Below are positions 25,574 to 34,675 of a stretch of 40,972 bases of DNA, piece after piece. Positions within the stretch are counted from its first letter, which is position 1. The number at the start of each line of letters is the position of its first letter. The DNA comes from Bacteroidales bacterium (lineage in GTDB: Bacteria > Bacteroidota > Bacteroidia > Bacteroidales > Prolixibacteraceae). Made by a program: the position numbers and the translations under genes. Location of the stretch: the NCBI GenBank assembly GCA_012719495.1, contig JAAYAG010000095.1, forward strand, positions 1 to 40,972, in the 5' to 3' direction. A model generated the notes under the pieces. It saw only the letters and a list, made by a program, of their open reading frames with translations. It did no database searches and was not told the DNA's origin.

Positions 25574-26842
25574 GTTAGTTAGCGAATTGAATACCCCGTA
25601 GCCGATCAGTCGGTCGTAACGATCGGTATTCCGCCCGTAATACACATATACCCGATACTCATTTTCGGTCTCTGTGTGACTTCCTTCCAATGCTCCTATT
25701 TGAATTTTGTTTGAGAGTTGATCTTTCCACGCATAGCAGTAGTTATAATAACCTTGTTTCAGCAAGAGCGATAATTCATACTGGTTTTCTTCAGGATTCC
25801 ACTTCATCTCGTTCTGCTTAGAACATTCACGGTTTGTAAGTGCCCCGAAAACATATACCCCGCCTCCGGCCAGCACTTGTTCCATTTTCAACGTAAAATG
25901 AACCATCATATAATCAGCCTCAACCTCCGGGTAGTCAGAACGATACATTTCGACCCGGTATAATCCATTAATTTCACGATCAGATGAATAGCGTTCACCA
26001 CGCCTTATTTTATCGGGCTTCAGCGTTATATGATATAATGGACGGTGAAGTTTTATAGACTCAACACCCCTGCCTGGAAATTCAATTTCACGAAATTCGA
26101 AAGAACGATATTCATTATCGCCAGTAAAATTAATCTCCGAATTAAGACCATATTCAAGTTTTTTCTCATCGTCGAATAAGGGATTTAAGTTAGAAACAGC
26201 ATTGTCGAAACGAAAATTCTGTGAAACAACAACTTTCAAATCGGTACGAGGATTGCGAACCTGAAAACCATTTTTCGACAAAACAAAATCGATTTCCTGC
26301 TTGGCGCCCCCTGAAACATCAAAGCGGTTATCTCGAATTCGTGCATCGAGACCAACAACAGGTTCCACCACAAAAAACCTTTTCACAATAAGAGGCTCGT
26401 CAGGATGATCTTTATTGAAAACAACTACGGCCCAATTCCCCGAATATTTTATATCTACATCGTCATTAGGTAAAAGAAGCTGATAATTGACATATTTTAC
26501 CAATGTATTTTTAGAAAACGCATAATCATCAAGCACAAAGTCGGTAAAATTCAGCAGATATTCTTCTTGGGGTATTGCAGAAATTTTCCAGTTTCTATCG
26601 CAATGAAAAACTGTATAATACAGATTTTGAACCTCATTAGACAAGTCATCGAACGACAAACATAGCTGCTGCATGTTGTTGAAAAAAACTACCGGAGGCT
26701 CAAGGCTTTTGCCTACGGGATGAAATTGAACAGTCTTAAACTGATCGGAATATATGGCATCGACAACAGGGTTAGGAAGATTCACCGACCATGCATACAA
26801 CGAAAACATTGACACAAACAGAAAAATATATACTTGTTTCAT
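25553..26842 (-). CDS. Type IX secretion system plug-family protein (DUF5103)
   Basis: A 429-residue exported protein with a signal peptide (about 1-19). The mature protein is largely beta: an N-terminal domain (about 25-160) with LCLSFDDLSNEVQNLYYTVF and CDRNW, a middle region with LSKNGFQVRNP, and a C-terminal domain (about 320-429) with GGVYVFGALTN and KQGYYNYCYAW. This is the DUF5103 architecture. In Flavobacterium a protein of this group plugs the periplasmic side of the SprA translocon of T9SS. The function here is assigned by family. It has a well-formed promoter of its own and diverges from nqrA. Confidence 0.88.
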   Translation of the reverse strand: MKQVYIFLFVSMFSLYAWSVNLPNPVVDAIYSDQFKTVQFHPVGKSLEPPVVFFNNMQQLCLSFDDLSNEVQNLYYTVFHCDRNWKISAIPQEEYLLNFTDFVLDDYAFSKNTLVKYVNYQLLLPNDDVDIKYSGNWAVVVFNKDHPDEPLIVKRFFVVEPVVGLDARIRDNRFDVSGGAKQEIDFVLSKNGFQVRNPRTDLKVVVSQNFRFDNAVSNLNPLFDDEKKLEYGLNSEINFTGDNEYRSFEFREIEFPGRGVESIKLHRPLYHITLKPDKIRRGERYSSDREINGLYRVEMYRSDYPEVEADYMMVHFTLKMEQVLAGGGVYVFGALTNRECSKQNEMKWNPEENQYELSLLLKQGYYNYCYAWKDQLSNKIQIGALEGSHTETENEYRVYVYYGRNTDRYDRLIGYGVFNSLTNRSYQNR

Positions 26843-26858
26843 TCTACTGATTTTTACA

Positions 26859-26887
26859 CAAAATTAACATTTGAAACGGGAAACAAA
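26859..26887 (-). promoter_or_regulatory. Promoter of the T9SS plug gene (-33 and -7 boxes)
   Basis: On the minus strand TTTG (26884-26887) is followed after 17 bases by TAATTTTG (26859-26866), both matching the Bacteroidota vegetative consensus. The -7 box ends 16 bases upstream of the ATG at 26842, predicting a very short leader. Confidence 0.7.
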
Positions 26888-27065
26888 ACAAACCCAATGC
26901 CAATTCAAAACGAAGTGCATAGGGATTAATTATCACCATCTCAAAAAATTACCAAATCAAACAAATAGGCTACAATAAAACATAAAAATTAAATGTATTA
27001 TTTTTATCTCCCGAAGACAACAAAAAACTAAAGCGAGAAAAACGATCAATCAATTATTGGCTCAA

Positions 27066-27098
27066 TTTGAGTTTAATTTATTAAAATATATACCTTTG
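27066..27098 (+). promoter_or_regulatory. Promoter of the nqrABCDEF operon
   Basis: TTTG at 27066-27069 is followed after 21 bases by TACCTTTG at 27091-27098. The -7 box ends 21 bases before the nqrA ATG, so the leader is only about 15 bases. The 277-base divergent gap between the plug gene and nqrA holds the two promoters. The AT-rich middle (about 26890-27060) shows nothing else I can name. Confidence 0.72.
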
Positions 27099-27119
27099 TC
27101 CCTCTAAAAAATAACAGCA

Positions 27120-28463
27120 ATGTCGAATACTATAAGAATTAAGAAAGGTTTAGATATTAAGCTGCAAGGAAAAGCCGAACTGGTGGTTGAAACACCATTA
27201 TCGTCGGCAACATTTGCTATCAAACCTTCCGATTTTAAGGGGCTAGTCCCAAAACTTTCCGTAAAGGCTGATGACATTGTGAAAGCCGGAACTCCAATTA
27301 TTCACGACAAATACAACCCCGAGATACAATTTGTATCGCCGGTAAGTGGTAAAGTAGTGAATATCAATCGCGGCGACCATAGAATGATACTCGAAGTGAT
27401 CATTGAATCAGACAACAAAAACGATTCAATTGAGTTTAATGTTTCGGGTTGGAAATCGGCCGGTAGGGAAGAAATTATCAAACAGCTGCTAGACAGCGGT
27501 CTTTGGCCTTACATCATCCAGCGTCCATTTGGGCTGATAGCCAAGCCAAGCGACACTCCGCGCGACATTTTTGTCTCGGGATTCGATTCTGCCCCATTGG
27601 CACCCGATTTCGACTTTATCGTCGGAACTGAAACCGCAGCGTTTCAAACCGGCCTCGAGGTGCTTTCGAAATTAACATCGGGAAAAGTATTCCTTGGTCT
27701 GCGCAACGGTTCAAAACTTTCATCAATGAAAGGGGTGGAAATCAATTATTTTGAAGGACCACATCCAGCAGGCAACGTTGGCATTCAAATTCATCATCTG
27801 AAACCGATCGACAAAGGGATCAACGTATGGACACTTAGTCCTCAGGCAGTACTTTTCATTGGCCGTTTATTCACCAACGGGAAGCTCGATTTTTCGGAAA
27901 CCATTGCAATCACAGGTTCCGAAGTAAAATCGCCATGCTACCTAAAAACAATTTCTGGTGCTGAAATTAATTCGCTGGTTGCCGGAAGAACAAAAAAAGA
28001 AGTTAACGAACGAATTATCTCGGGCAATGTACTCACCGGGGTTAAAAGCGATTCAAACGGATACCTTGGTTTTTACCATAATCAAATCACGGTAATACCC
28101 GAAGGCGACAATTACGAATTTATGGGGTGGGCAATGCCACGCTTCAACAAATTCAGCGTTTCGCGAGCTTATTTTTCATGGCTCAACCCTGGGAAAAAGT
28201 ACCGTGCCGATGCCAACCTCAATGGCGAAGAACGAGCCTATGTAATGACAGGACAATACGAAAAAGTATTGCCAATGGAAATCCTTCCTGTACATCTTAT
28301 AAAGGCCATTATTGCTGAAGACTTCGACAAAATGGAACAACTTGGCATTCACGAAGTTATAGAAGAAGACATGGCTCTCTGTGAATATGTTTGTACTTCG
28401 AAAATTGAGGTTCAGCAGATACTCAGAAAAGGAATCAGCATGGTGGTGAAAGAACTTGGTTAA
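27120..28463 (+). CDS. nqrA: Na+-translocating NADH:quinone reductase subunit A
   Basis: First gene of the six-subunit respiratory complex that oxidises NADH, reduces quinone and pumps Na+ outward. NqrA (447 residues) is the peripheral cytoplasmic subunit near the quinone site. Typical stretches are KIKKGLDI-like RIKKGLDIKLQGKAE at the start, VKAGTPI...SPVSGKVVNINRGD (barrel-sandwich fold, about 58-85), WPYIIQRPFG (about 136-145), HPAGNVGIQIHHL and DMALCEYVCTSK. Length and order of the operon are standard. A strong promoter precedes it and 24 bases separate it from nqrB. Confidence 0.96.
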   Translation: MSNTIRIKKGLDIKLQGKAELVVETPLSSATFAIKPSDFKGLVPKLSVKADDIVKAGTPIIHDKYNPEIQFVSPVSGKVVNINRGDHRMILEVIIESDNKNDSIEFNVSGWKSAGREEIIKQLLDSGLWPYIIQRPFGLIAKPSDTPRDIFVSGFDSAPLAPDFDFIVGTETAAFQTGLEVLSKLTSGKVFLGLRNGSKLSSMKGVEINYFEGPHPAGNVGIQIHHLKPIDKGINVWTLSPQAVLFIGRLFTNGKLDFSETIAITGSEVKSPCYLKTISGAEINSLVAGRTKKEVNERIISGNVLTGVKSDSNGYLGFYHNQITVIPEGDNYEFMGWAMPRFNKFSVSRAYFSWLNPGKKYRADANLNGEERAYVMTGQYEKVLPMEILPVHLIKAIIAEDFDKMEQLGIHEVIEEDMALCEYVCTSKIEVQQILRKGISMVVKELG

Positions 28464-28487
28464 CAAGATAAAATGAACAAGAAATAG

Positions 28488-29651
28488 ATGAATTCTCTTA
28501 GAAAATATATCGATAAGAATAAACCGCTTTTTCAGAAAGGTGGCAAATTCGAAAAGCTAGGATCGACGTTCGGCGCGTTCGAAACGTTCCTGTTCACTCC
28601 TAACCACACAGCAAAATCGGGGTCACACATTCACGACGTGATCGACCTGAAAAGAACCATGATTGTTGTTGTGTTAGCTTTGTTACCAGCCCTTCTTTTC
28701 GGCTGCTGGAATGTTGGTTACCAAAACGGGCTAGCATTTGGCATTGAACGCTCGCTGCTGGGACACTTCTTCTTCGGGTTTTGGAAATTCCTCCCGTTGT
28801 TTATTGTTTCTTATGTAGTAGGGCTTGGCATTGAATTCGCCTCGGCACAAATACGAGGGCACGAAGTAAACGAAGGATATTTAGTAACCGGGATACTTAT
28901 ACCACTCATCATTCCTATAAATACTCCGCTGTGGATGTTGGCGCTTGCCGTTGCTTTTGCTGTAATTTTTGGAAAAGAAATATTTGGCGGCACCGGATAC
29001 AACATTATGAATGTGGCTCTTATTGCACGTGCATTTCTTTTCTTTGCATACCCTTCAGAAATGTCGGGCGACAAGGTTTGGATATATGGACTACCCGACC
29101 AAGCTGCTATAGACGGTTTCTCAGGTGCTACGCCACTGGCTCAACTCGCTCAAGGTGCAACACAAAATATGGCCTCAATGAGCGATCTTTTCATGGGCTT
29201 TATTCCCGGGTCCATTGGTGAAACCTCGAAATTAGCCATATTAATTGGCGCCGCAATTCTTCTTTTCACAGGAATTGCCAGTTGGAAAATTATGCTTTCG
29301 ACTGTTATTGGTGTCCTCTCCATTGGACTTTTATGCAACGCATTCGCGCTCAATGAATATATGGCAGTGCCAGCATATTACCATTTACTTATCGGAGGTT
29401 TTGCTTTTGGTGCCGTGTTTATGGCCACCGACCCAGTAACAGCCCCGCACACAGAAAGAGGCAAATGGATTTACGGGTTCATGATCGGAGCTTTCGTGGT
29501 ATTGATCAGGGTATTCAACCCTGCCTACCCCGAAGGGATGATGCTTGCGATATTGCTAATGAATGTTTGGTCTCCGCTGATTGACTACTTCGTTGTACAA
29601 TCGCACATCAAACATCGGCAAAAAAGGTTTTTAGTTAAAAAAAACGCATAA
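28488..29651 (+). CDS. nqrB: Na+-translocating NADH:quinone reductase subunit B
   Basis: A 387-residue membrane subunit forming much of the ion channel and carrying a covalent FMN. The flavin-binding Thr215 lies in DGFSGATPLAQ (about 209-219). Other conserved parts are HDVIDLKRTM (N-terminal amphipathic region), GHEVNEGYLVTG, PLWMLALAVAFAVIFGKEIF, and ATDPVTAPHTERGKWIYG. An in-frame four-codon frame (ATG AAC AAG AAA TAG) ends directly at this ATG. Confidence 0.96.
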   Translation: MNSLRKYIDKNKPLFQKGGKFEKLGSTFGAFETFLFTPNHTAKSGSHIHDVIDLKRTMIVVVLALLPALLFGCWNVGYQNGLAFGIERSLLGHFFFGFWKFLPLFIVSYVVGLGIEFASAQIRGHEVNEGYLVTGILIPLIIPINTPLWMLALAVAFAVIFGKEIFGGTGYNIMNVALIARAFLFFAYPSEMSGDKVWIYGLPDQAAIDGFSGATPLAQLAQGATQNMASMSDLFMGFIPGSIGETSKLAILIGAAILLFTGIASWKIMLSTVIGVLSIGLLCNAFALNEYMAVPAYYHLLIGGFAFGAVFMATDPVTAPHTERGKWIYGFMIGAFVVLIRVFNPAYPEGMMLAILLMNVWSPLIDYFVVQSHIKHRQKRFLVKKNA

Positions 29652-29662
29652 ACAGGAACGCA

Positions 29663-30367
29663 ATGAAGAATTTCAGTAATACCTATATTTTTATCTTCTC
29701 GGCGGTAATGGTAGTGCTTGTTGCCCTGCTACTTTCAACAGCAGCAATGAACCTGAAACCATATCAGGATAAAAATATTGAAGTAGAAAAAAAACAGAAT
29801 ATACTTGCTTCGGTGAAAATATCATCGACCCCGGATAATGCCGTAGAACTCTATGCAAAATACATTACCAGCAGTTTTGTGGTAAACAACAACGGTGAAA
29901 AAGTTGATGGTTTAGATGCTTTCACCCTAGATATTAAAAATGAACAAAGCAAGCCAGCTAAAGAAAGAATGCTGCCTGTATTTATTGCCTCATTAGAAAA
30001 CGGGTCGAATGCCTATGTTGCCCCGCTAAGGGGGAAAGGGCTTTGGGGACCAATCTGGGGTTATATGTCGTTTTTACCCGATATGAATACCGTGTATGGA
30101 GCAGTATTTGATCACCAAGGAGAAACTCCTGGGTTAGGCGCCGAAATCGCTACTAAAAGTTTTCAGCAGCCTTTCGAAGGCAAACAAATCTTCGAAAATT
30201 CTGATCAATTTGTCTCCATTAAAGTACATAAAGGCGGAGCAAAAGAAGGAGATATTCATGGTGTTGATGCCATTTCGGGTGGAACAATCACCTCGAAAGG
30301 GCTTGAAGCTATGCTCGACAGCTGCTTGATTCTGTACAAACCATTTTTCATTCAAAATCGTCAATAA
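29663..30367 (+). CDS. nqrC: Na+-translocating NADH:quinone reductase subunit C
   Basis: A 234-residue subunit with one N-terminal membrane helix (about 8-28) and a periplasmic FMN domain. The flavinylation motif is DAISGGTITSKGLEA with Thr208 as the acceptor; it reads SGGT where many relatives have SGAT. GKGLWGPIWGYMSF and GETPGLGAEI are further family marks. Attachment of FMN requires an ApbE-type transferase, which is not in the window. It starts 11 bases after nqrB. Confidence 0.95.
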   Translation: MKNFSNTYIFIFSAVMVVLVALLLSTAAMNLKPYQDKNIEVEKKQNILASVKISSTPDNAVELYAKYITSSFVVNNNGEKVDGLDAFTLDIKNEQSKPAKERMLPVFIASLENGSNAYVAPLRGKGLWGPIWGYMSFLPDMNTVYGAVFDHQGETPGLGAEIATKSFQQPFEGKQIFENSDQFVSIKVHKGGAKEGDIHGVDAISGGTITSKGLEAMLDSCLILYKPFFIQNRQ

Positions 30368-30382
30368 TTAAAACTGATTGCG

Positions 30383-31015
30383 ATGAGTATTTTTTCATCA
30401 AAAAATGTAAAGCTTTTGTCAGGTCCGCTGAACCTGCAAAACCCAGTTACCGTTCAAATTTTAGGAATTTGTTCGGCTCTGGCAGTAACCGTTAAGTTAA
30501 AAAATGCCATTGTTATGGGGCTTTCGGTTATTGTGGTTACCGCAATATCAAACCTTGTAATCTCGATGTTGAGAAACTATATTCCTTCACGTATACGCAT
30601 TATTGTTCAGTTGGTTATTGTTGCCACTATGGTAATTTTAGTTGACCAAGTGCTGAAAGCCTTCGTATACGATGTAAGCAAACAACTTTCGGTATACGTT
30701 GGATTGATTATCACTAACTGTATCATTATGGGGCGCCTCGAAGCGTTTGCTATGGGTAACAAACCATGGCCATCATTTCTAGACGGACTAGGGAACGGTG
30801 CTGGTTATGCGATGATTCTGATTATTATCGCATTCTTCCGCGAGCTTTTCGGATCGGGAACGTTAATGGGATTCCAGATTATGCCAAAAGCTTTTTACGA
30901 AGCAGGCTATGTAAACAATGGGATGATGATTATGCCAGCCATGGCTCTTATTTTGGTTGGCTGCATTATTTGGTTCCAGCGCAGTTACAATAAGGAACTG
31001 ATTGAAAAAGAATAA
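30383..31015 (+). CDS. nqrD: Na+-translocating NADH:quinone reductase subunit D
   Basis: A 210-residue six-helix membrane subunit, homologous to NqrE in inverted orientation. Cys30 in LGICSALAVT and Cys113 in TNCIIMGRLEAFA are the residues that, with their NqrE counterparts, bind the intramembrane iron-sulfur centre. GLGNGAGYAMILIIIAFFRE is a typical family stretch. Gaps of 15 and 19 bases flank it. Confidence 0.95.
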   Translation: MSIFSSKNVKLLSGPLNLQNPVTVQILGICSALAVTVKLKNAIVMGLSVIVVTAISNLVISMLRNYIPSRIRIIVQLVIVATMVILVDQVLKAFVYDVSKQLSVYVGLIITNCIIMGRLEAFAMGNKPWPSFLDGLGNGAGYAMILIIIAFFRELFGSGTLMGFQIMPKAFYEAGYVNNGMMIMPAMALILVGCIIWFQRSYNKELIEKE

Positions 31016-31034
31016 CCTCTAAAAGACAACGATT

Positions 31035-31652
31035 ATGCAAGAAATGATTAACATATTTGTCAAGTCGGTTTTTATCGACAATATGATCTTTGCCTTTTTC
31101 CTTGGCATGTGCTCTTTCCTGGCAGTATCAAAAACAGTTAAGACATCGATTGGATTAGGAGCCGCAGTTATTTTTGTTCAAATCATTACTGTTCCTGTAA
31201 ACTACCTGCTTTTAGAGTATGTAATGAAACCTGGAGCATTGTCATGGCTTGGTGAAAGCTTCAAAGATGTAGACCTTTCTTTTTTGAGCTTCATGATTTA
31301 CATCGCGACCATTGCTGCTATGACACAATTAGTTGAAATGGTGATCGAGAAGTTCTCTCCTTCGTTATACAATTCACTAGGGATATTCCTGCCACTCATT
31401 GCAGTGAACTGTGCAATTCTTGGAGGTTCACTGTTCATGGAGCAACGCGAATACGAAAACATCGGACAAGTACTTTCCTGGGGATTAGGCTCAGGATTTG
31501 GGTGGGCTCTTGCCATTGTATCGCTTGCTGCTGTTCGCGAGAAGATGAAATACAATCACATTCCGGCACCACTCAAGGGCATTGGTATTACATTTATCGT
31601 TACCGGCTTAATGAGCCTTGCCTTCATGAGTTTCATGGGAATTACACTTTAA
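31035..31652 (+). CDS. nqrE: Na+-translocating NADH:quinone reductase subunit E
   Basis: A 205-residue membrane subunit. The N-terminal [20 protein letters not shown] with Cys26 and the later [13 protein letters not shown] with Cys126 supply the other two ligands of the iron-sulfur centre shared with Nqr[21 protein letters not shown] is a family-typical stretch. Length and order are standard. Confidence 0.96.
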   Translation: MQEMINIFVKSVFIDNMIFAFFLGMCSFLAVSKTVKTSIGLGAAVIFVQIITVPVNYLLLEYVMKPGALSWLGESFKDVDLSFLSFMIYIATIAAMTQLVEMVIEKFSPSLYNSLGIFLPLIAVNCAILGGSLFMEQREYENIGQVLSWGLGSGFGWALAIVSLAAVREKMKYNHIPAPLKGIGITFIVTGLMSLAFMSFMGITL

Positions 31653-31671
31653 TGGTCAAAATTTGAATACA

Positions 31672-32928
31672 ATGATATTAGTTTCAACAACACTTGTAAT
31701 CGTTACGAGTATTATCGCATTTTTGACAATAATACTTATCCTTGTTGCCACTCTGCTTTTTGCCAAAGCAAAACTTACCCCATCGGGCGAGGTTAAGGTA
31801 ACCATCAACGATGAGAAAGAAATTAACACAAACCCTGGTAATACTCTTCTTTCAACGTTATCTGAACAAGGAATCTTTCTCCCCTCGGCTTGTGGCGGTG
31901 GAGGTTCGTGTGGAATGTGCCGTTGCCAGGTTGAAGAAGGCGGTGGGTCGATCCTTCCAACAGAAACAAACTTCTTCACCCGCAAAGAACAACAAAACAA
32001 TTGGCGTTTAGGGTGCCAAGTTAAAGTACGCGAGGATATCAAAATCAAAATTCCCGAAGAAATAATGGGTATCAAGAAATGGGAATGCGAAGTTGTTTCA
32101 AACCGTAACGTAGCTACCTTCATCAAAGAATTTGTGGTAAAACTCCCAGCTGGTGAGAGCTTAAATTTCCGTTCTGGAGGCTATATTCAGATTGATGTGC
32201 CCAAATACGAATGTGATTTCAGCAAAGACATTGAAGTAGAAGAAAAATATCGCGATGAATGGGATAAATTCAAGCTCTGGGATTTGAACATCAAAAACAA
32301 CGAAGAGACATATCGCGCTTATTCTATGGCCAACCACCCTGCTGAAGGGAATATCATCATGTTGAATATCCGAATTGCAACCCCACCATGGGACCGACAG
32401 AAGAACGGCTGGGCAAATGTTTCTCCAGGGATATGTTCGTCGTATATTTTCTCTCGCAAACCAGGCGACAAAGTAACCATCTCGGGACCTTACGGTGAAT
32501 TCCACATCCAGGAAACAAACAATGAAATGCTTTATATTGGCGGCGGTGCAGGTATGGCCCCTTTGCGTTCACACCTTTTCCATCTGTTCCACACCGTGAA
32601 AACGGGGAGAAAAGTATCGTACTGGTACGGCGCCCGCTCTGTTCGTGAAATTTTTTATGAAGAACAATTCCGCGCAATAGAAAAAGAATTTCCGAATTTT
32701 AAATTTACCATTGCCTTAAGTGACCCACAACCAGGTGACAACTGGACTGGCCCTGTTGGATTTATTCATCAGGTAATTTATGACAACTACCTCAAGAATC
32801 ACGATGCTCCTGAGGACATAGAATACTACATGTGCGGTCCCGGCCCAATGACCAGCGCTGTTAATAAAATGCTCTACGACCTGGGTGTCGACAAAGAAAA
32901 TATTTTCTTTGATGACTTTGGAAATTAG
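31672..32928 (+). CDS. nqrF: Na+-translocating NADH:quinone reductase subunit F
   Basis: This 418-residue subunit admits electrons from NADH. An N-terminal helix (about 1-30) anchors a ferredoxin domain whose four [2Fe-2S] ligands are C74, C80, C83 (ACGGGGSCGMC) and C115 (LGCQV). A ferredoxin-reductase domain follows with the FAD motif RAYSMAN (about 215-221), GPYGEFH, the NADH motif GGGAGMAPLRSH and terminal MCGPGPM...FFDDFGN. The frame opens at a TTG three codons earlier, but the ATG at 31672 gives the usual start. A clear terminator follows. Confidence 0.96.
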   Translation: MILVSTTLVIVTSIIAFLTIILILVATLLFAKAKLTPSGEVKVTINDEKEINTNPGNTLLSTLSEQGIFLPSACGGGGSCGMCRCQVEEGGGSILPTETNFFTRKEQQNNWRLGCQVKVREDIKIKIPEEIMGIKKWECEVVSNRNVATFIKEFVVKLPAGESLNFRSGGYIQIDVPKYECDFSKDIEVEEKYRDEWDKFKLWDLNIKNNEETYRAYSMANHPAEGNIIMLNIRIATPPWDRQKNGWANVSPGICSSYIFSRKPGDKVTISGPYGEFHIQETNNEMLYIGGGAGMAPLRSHLFHLFHTVKTGRKVSYWYGARSVREIFYEEQFRAIEKEFPNFKFTIALSDPQPGDNWTGPVGFIHQVIYDNYLKNHDAPEDIEYYMCGPGPMTSAVNKMLYDLGVDKENIFFDDFGN

Positions 32929-32950
32929 CACTGTATATCTTCATATAAAG

Positions 32951-32989
32951 AGAGGTTTCAATAAAAACGAATGAAACCTCTTTTTTTTT
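32951..32989 (+). terminator. Intrinsic terminator of the nqr operon
   Basis: AGAGGTTTCA (32951-32960) pairs perfectly with TGAAACCTCT (32972-32981) around an 11-base loop and runs into nine T residues. It begins 22 bases after the nqrF stop. Confidence 0.9.
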
Positions 32990-33088
32990 GATACTGCAAA
33001 TCAAATGATATAATATTCCCCCTCATTAAGAATTTATTTCATAAATTTAAGCTGCATACTTAACCGATTTCTTAAAATAATTAGTATT

Positions 33089-34552
33089 ATGGCAGCACTA
33101 TTCAATTTCAAACTCAAGCAACTATCGTACAAAATAGGGATTCTTATTATTGTAACCGAATTTGTTGCCTTACTTGCCCTCGGTGTTTTTTACAGTAATA
33201 GTTTCACTTCGCAAATAAACGACGGGCTAAAGCAAAAATTCCAAACGCCTGCTTACCTGATGTCGAAAGGCCTACTACGGTACGAAACTGTCGAAGACAA
33301 ACCAACGATGGAAAACCTTGTTGGGGAAACAATAGAAGAATGTATTATTATTGGTGCAAACGGGAATGTATATTTCTCGCTCAATAAAGATTATCTTGGA
33401 AAAAAGCGCGATGAAGTTAGTTTGCTTAACAGCTTTGCTGCACTGAAGCAAGAAATCAGCCAATCGGTATTTCAAAACATGAACCAAAATGGGAAAGATT
33501 ATTTCGTCTCCATAAGCCCATTGCAGCTCGATGATGGAAAGTTTCTGGGGCATCTTTTTATAATTGCGAAAATGGACAGGTTAAAAGCGCAACGGTCTTC
33601 CATTGTATTCATGTTCCTCTTAGGATCGCTGCTTTGCATTATACTTACATCGGCAGTAATTATTTTCCTTTTCAACAGGTATTTTACTAAAAAGATTCAT
33701 GGAATCTTAGCTCGCTTAACAGAAATGCAAAAAGGGAAGCTTTCAAAAGACTTATTGAAAGTTGATTCTGAAGATGAAATTGGGCTCCTCAGTTCAACAA
33801 TTAACAGTTTAAATGAAAAACTTCGAGACATTGCAACACGTATTGCCCAAGGAGCGAACAAAGTTAATGGCAGTAGTAAACAAATAAGCTCAATTTCGTT
33901 TAAAGTTGCACAAGGCTCGATGCAACAGGCAGCCTCGGCAGAAGAAGTTTCTTCCTCAGTTGAAGAAATGGCTGCAGTAATACAAGACAGTAACAGTAAT
34001 GCGAAACAAACACAACTAATATCAGACAAAGCTGCCGAAGGAATTACTGAACTTATTGAACGAGAACAGGAAAGCTTGAAATATATCAAAGAAATCTCAG
34101 AAAAGATTTCCATAGTAAACGACATAGCCTTTCAAACCAACATTTTGGCACTCAATGCAGCCGTTGAAGCCGCTCGTGCAGGAGAACAGGGCCGAGGGTT
34201 TGCAGTTGTTGCCGGAGAAGTTCGTCGATTAGCTGAAAACAGCCGCATTGCAGCCGACGAGATCACAAAGTTATCTTCAAAATCGGTAACCATTACTAAC
34301 AATGCCCACGACTTCTTGATGAAGCTCGCACCAGAAATCGAAAAGACCTCGAAACTTGTCGATGACATATCAATATCGAGCAGCGAATTGAGCAATGGAG
34401 CTTCGCAAATCAATAGCGCAATCCAGGAACTCAATCTGGTTATTCAGCAATATTCAGCAACTGCTGAAGATATGGCACGAAACTCTGAAGTTCTCAAAAA
34501 TGAAGCCCTTGAGCTTGAACAAAGCATTAGGTTCTTTAATATTGAAGAATAG
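33089..34552 (+). CDS. Methyl-accepting chemotaxis protein
   Basis: A 487-residue transmembrane chemoreceptor. Helix 1 (about 15-35) and helix 2 (about 171-197) flank a periplasmic sensor domain of about 135 residues, probably a single Cache-like fold ([36 protein letters not shown]). A HAMP linker (about 198-250) and a long coiled coil follow, with the conserved tip [20 protein letters not shown] (about 347-366) and [15 protein letters not shown]. The C-terminus has no CheR/CheB-binding pentapeptide. No cheA, cheW or motility gene is near. The following gene is an extracellular binding protein, a possible ligand presenter. Confidence 0.92.
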   Translation: MAALFNFKLKQLSYKIGILIIVTEFVALLALGVFYSNSFTSQINDGLKQKFQTPAYLMSKGLLRYETVEDKPTMENLVGETIEECIIIGANGNVYFSLNKDYLGKKRDEVSLLNSFAALKQEISQSVFQNMNQNGKDYFVSISPLQLDDGKFLGHLFIIAKMDRLKAQRSSIVFMFLLGSLLCIILTSAVIIFLFNRYFTKKIHGILARLTEMQKGKLSKDLLKVDSEDEIGLLSSTINSLNEKLRDIATRIAQGANKVNGSSKQISSISFKVAQGSMQQAASAEEVSSSVEEMAAVIQDSNSNAKQTQLISDKAAEGITELIEREQESLKYIKEISEKISIVNDIAFQTNILALNAAVEAARAGEQGRGFAVVAGEVRRLAENSRIAADEITKLSSKSVTITNNAHDFLMKLAPEIEKTSKLVDDISISSSELSNGASQINSAIQELNLVIQQYSATAEDMARNSEVLKNEALELEQSIRFFNIEE

Positions 34553-34602
34553 CATATAAAATTCGACTCAAAACCGCAATAATACGGTAAACAAAAATTT
34601 AC

Positions 34603-34655
34603 AAAACGGGATTATCATAATTGGTTAATTTGGAATTGTTAAAGTCCCGTTTTTT
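34603..34655 (+). terminator. Probable terminator after the chemoreceptor gene
   Basis: AAAACGGGA (34603-34611) pairs with TCCCGTTTT (34645-34653), followed by more T. The loop is unusually long (33 bases) and AT-rich. It lies about 50 bases after the chemoreceptor stop and ends 20 bases before the next gene, so the two are probably separate transcripts. Confidence 0.6.
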
Positions 34656-34675
34656 CAAAGTAAAAGAAAAAATCG

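Noticed and set aside
31663-31671. TTG start of nqrF three codons upstream
   Set aside because: The ATG at 31672 gives the usual NqrF N-terminus and normal spacing from nqrE.
31656-32126. 156-codon minus-strand frame
   Set aside because: Antisense to the ferredoxin domain of nqrF; no independent support.
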